Program-made: the position numbers and the translations under genes | Part shown: positions 63,911 to 64,000 of the stretch, one piece after another | Layout of the letters: every line of letters starts with the position of its first letter | Position numbering within the stretch: the first letter of the stretch is position 1 | Assembly: GCF_900099935.1 (NCBI RefSeq) | Contig: NZ_FNEK01000008.1 | Span: 1 to 64,000 of the forward strand | Source of the DNA: Aliiruegeria lutimaris | GTDB taxonomy: Bacteria; Pseudomonadota; Alphaproteobacteria; Rhodobacterales; Rhodobacteraceae | Direction: 5' to 3' | Length of the DNA stretch: 64,000 nucleotides | Notes under the pieces: model-generated | Databases searched by the model: none | Told to the model about the DNA's origin: nothing | The model's input: only the letters and a program-made list of their open reading frames with translations

Positions 63911-64000
63911 TCAGTTTCCGGCGCCGCCGACGATACCGGCGGGATGGTTGGCTGAGCGCGAATCCGGTCCGTGCAGGACCACGATATCCTTGCGCGCCTC
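63911..64000 (-). CDS. Possible 3' end of a gene running off the window
   Basis: On the minus strand a frame open from the window edge reads 29 codons (including DIVVLHGPDSRSANHPAG) to a TGA at 63911. It may be the end of a real gene outside the window, but too little is visible to assign a family. Confidence 0.3.
   Translation of the reverse strand, partial: EARKDIVVLHGPDSRSANHPAGIVGGAGN

Overview
The window reads as a GC-rich chromosome segment of an alphaproteobacterium, most likely a marine Rhodobacteraceae (Roseobacter-type) species. The pointers are the rpsU-coq9 pair, a TrcR/DUF1013 regulator, a DUF1244 protein, several ABC and TRAP uptake systems, and the dgcN-dgcA D-glutamate genes. 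Housekeeping genes (pheS, pheT, rpmI, rplT, recR, ebfC, pyk, ispE, etfQO, ilvD, greA) alternate with accessory catabolic and transport modules. I see no rRNA, tRNA, CRISPR array or insertion sequence.

The standout is a 13-gene, tightly coupled operon at 2087-13201. It encodes a complex-I-related membrane complex built on the Mrp/Mbh/Mbx plan: MrpE, MrpF, MrpG, an MbhD-like DUF4040 subunit, an MbhE+MrpB fusion, MrpC, a 1042-residue fusion of two antiporter subunits, then NuoH-, NuoB-, NuoC- and NuoD-like subunits. It ends with a NuoI-type ferredoxin fused to an NfnB/GltD-like FAD-NAD(P) module and a stand-alone ferritin-like diiron protein. The NuoD-like subunit keeps one CxxC but lacks the C-terminal cysteine pair of NiFe hydrogenases, and it also lacks the complex I quinone-site residues. 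The NuoB-like subunit has one cysteine where complex I has two adjacent ones. This looks like an Mbx-type, probably cation-pumping NAD(P)H-linked oxidoreductase with an unidentified redox partner, unexpected in this kind of organism.

13.4-25.3 kb is a nitrogen-compound locus. A minus-strand operon holds a TRAP transporter (dctQ, dctM, dctP), diaminopropionate ammonia-lyase and N-carbamoyl-D-amino-acid hydrolase. Next come a GntR regulator with a GNAT protein and, divergently, a spermidine/putrescine-type ABC transporter with a hydantoin racemase. Together they suggest use of hydantoin- or carbamoyl-type D-amino-acid derivatives. 25.6-28.7 kb is a fructose-type ABC system (frcBCA).

29-40 kb is mixed: a 2-hydroxyacid dehydrogenase, a TauE/SafE exporter, a remarkable metzincin protease whose C-terminal half is a Tyr-Gly-Trp repeat, rpsU/coq9, a quinone oxidoreductase, aquaporin Z, a periplasmic rhodanese, RNase T2, trcR and recR/ebfC. 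40-64 kb holds the core genes listed above, the D-amino-acid cluster dgcN-dgcA-dat, and several unknown proteins. At the right edge a GNAT gene is followed by the decayed remnant of a paralogue. Intrinsic terminators or strong hairpins are visible after many transcription units and directly after two solute-binding-protein genes.
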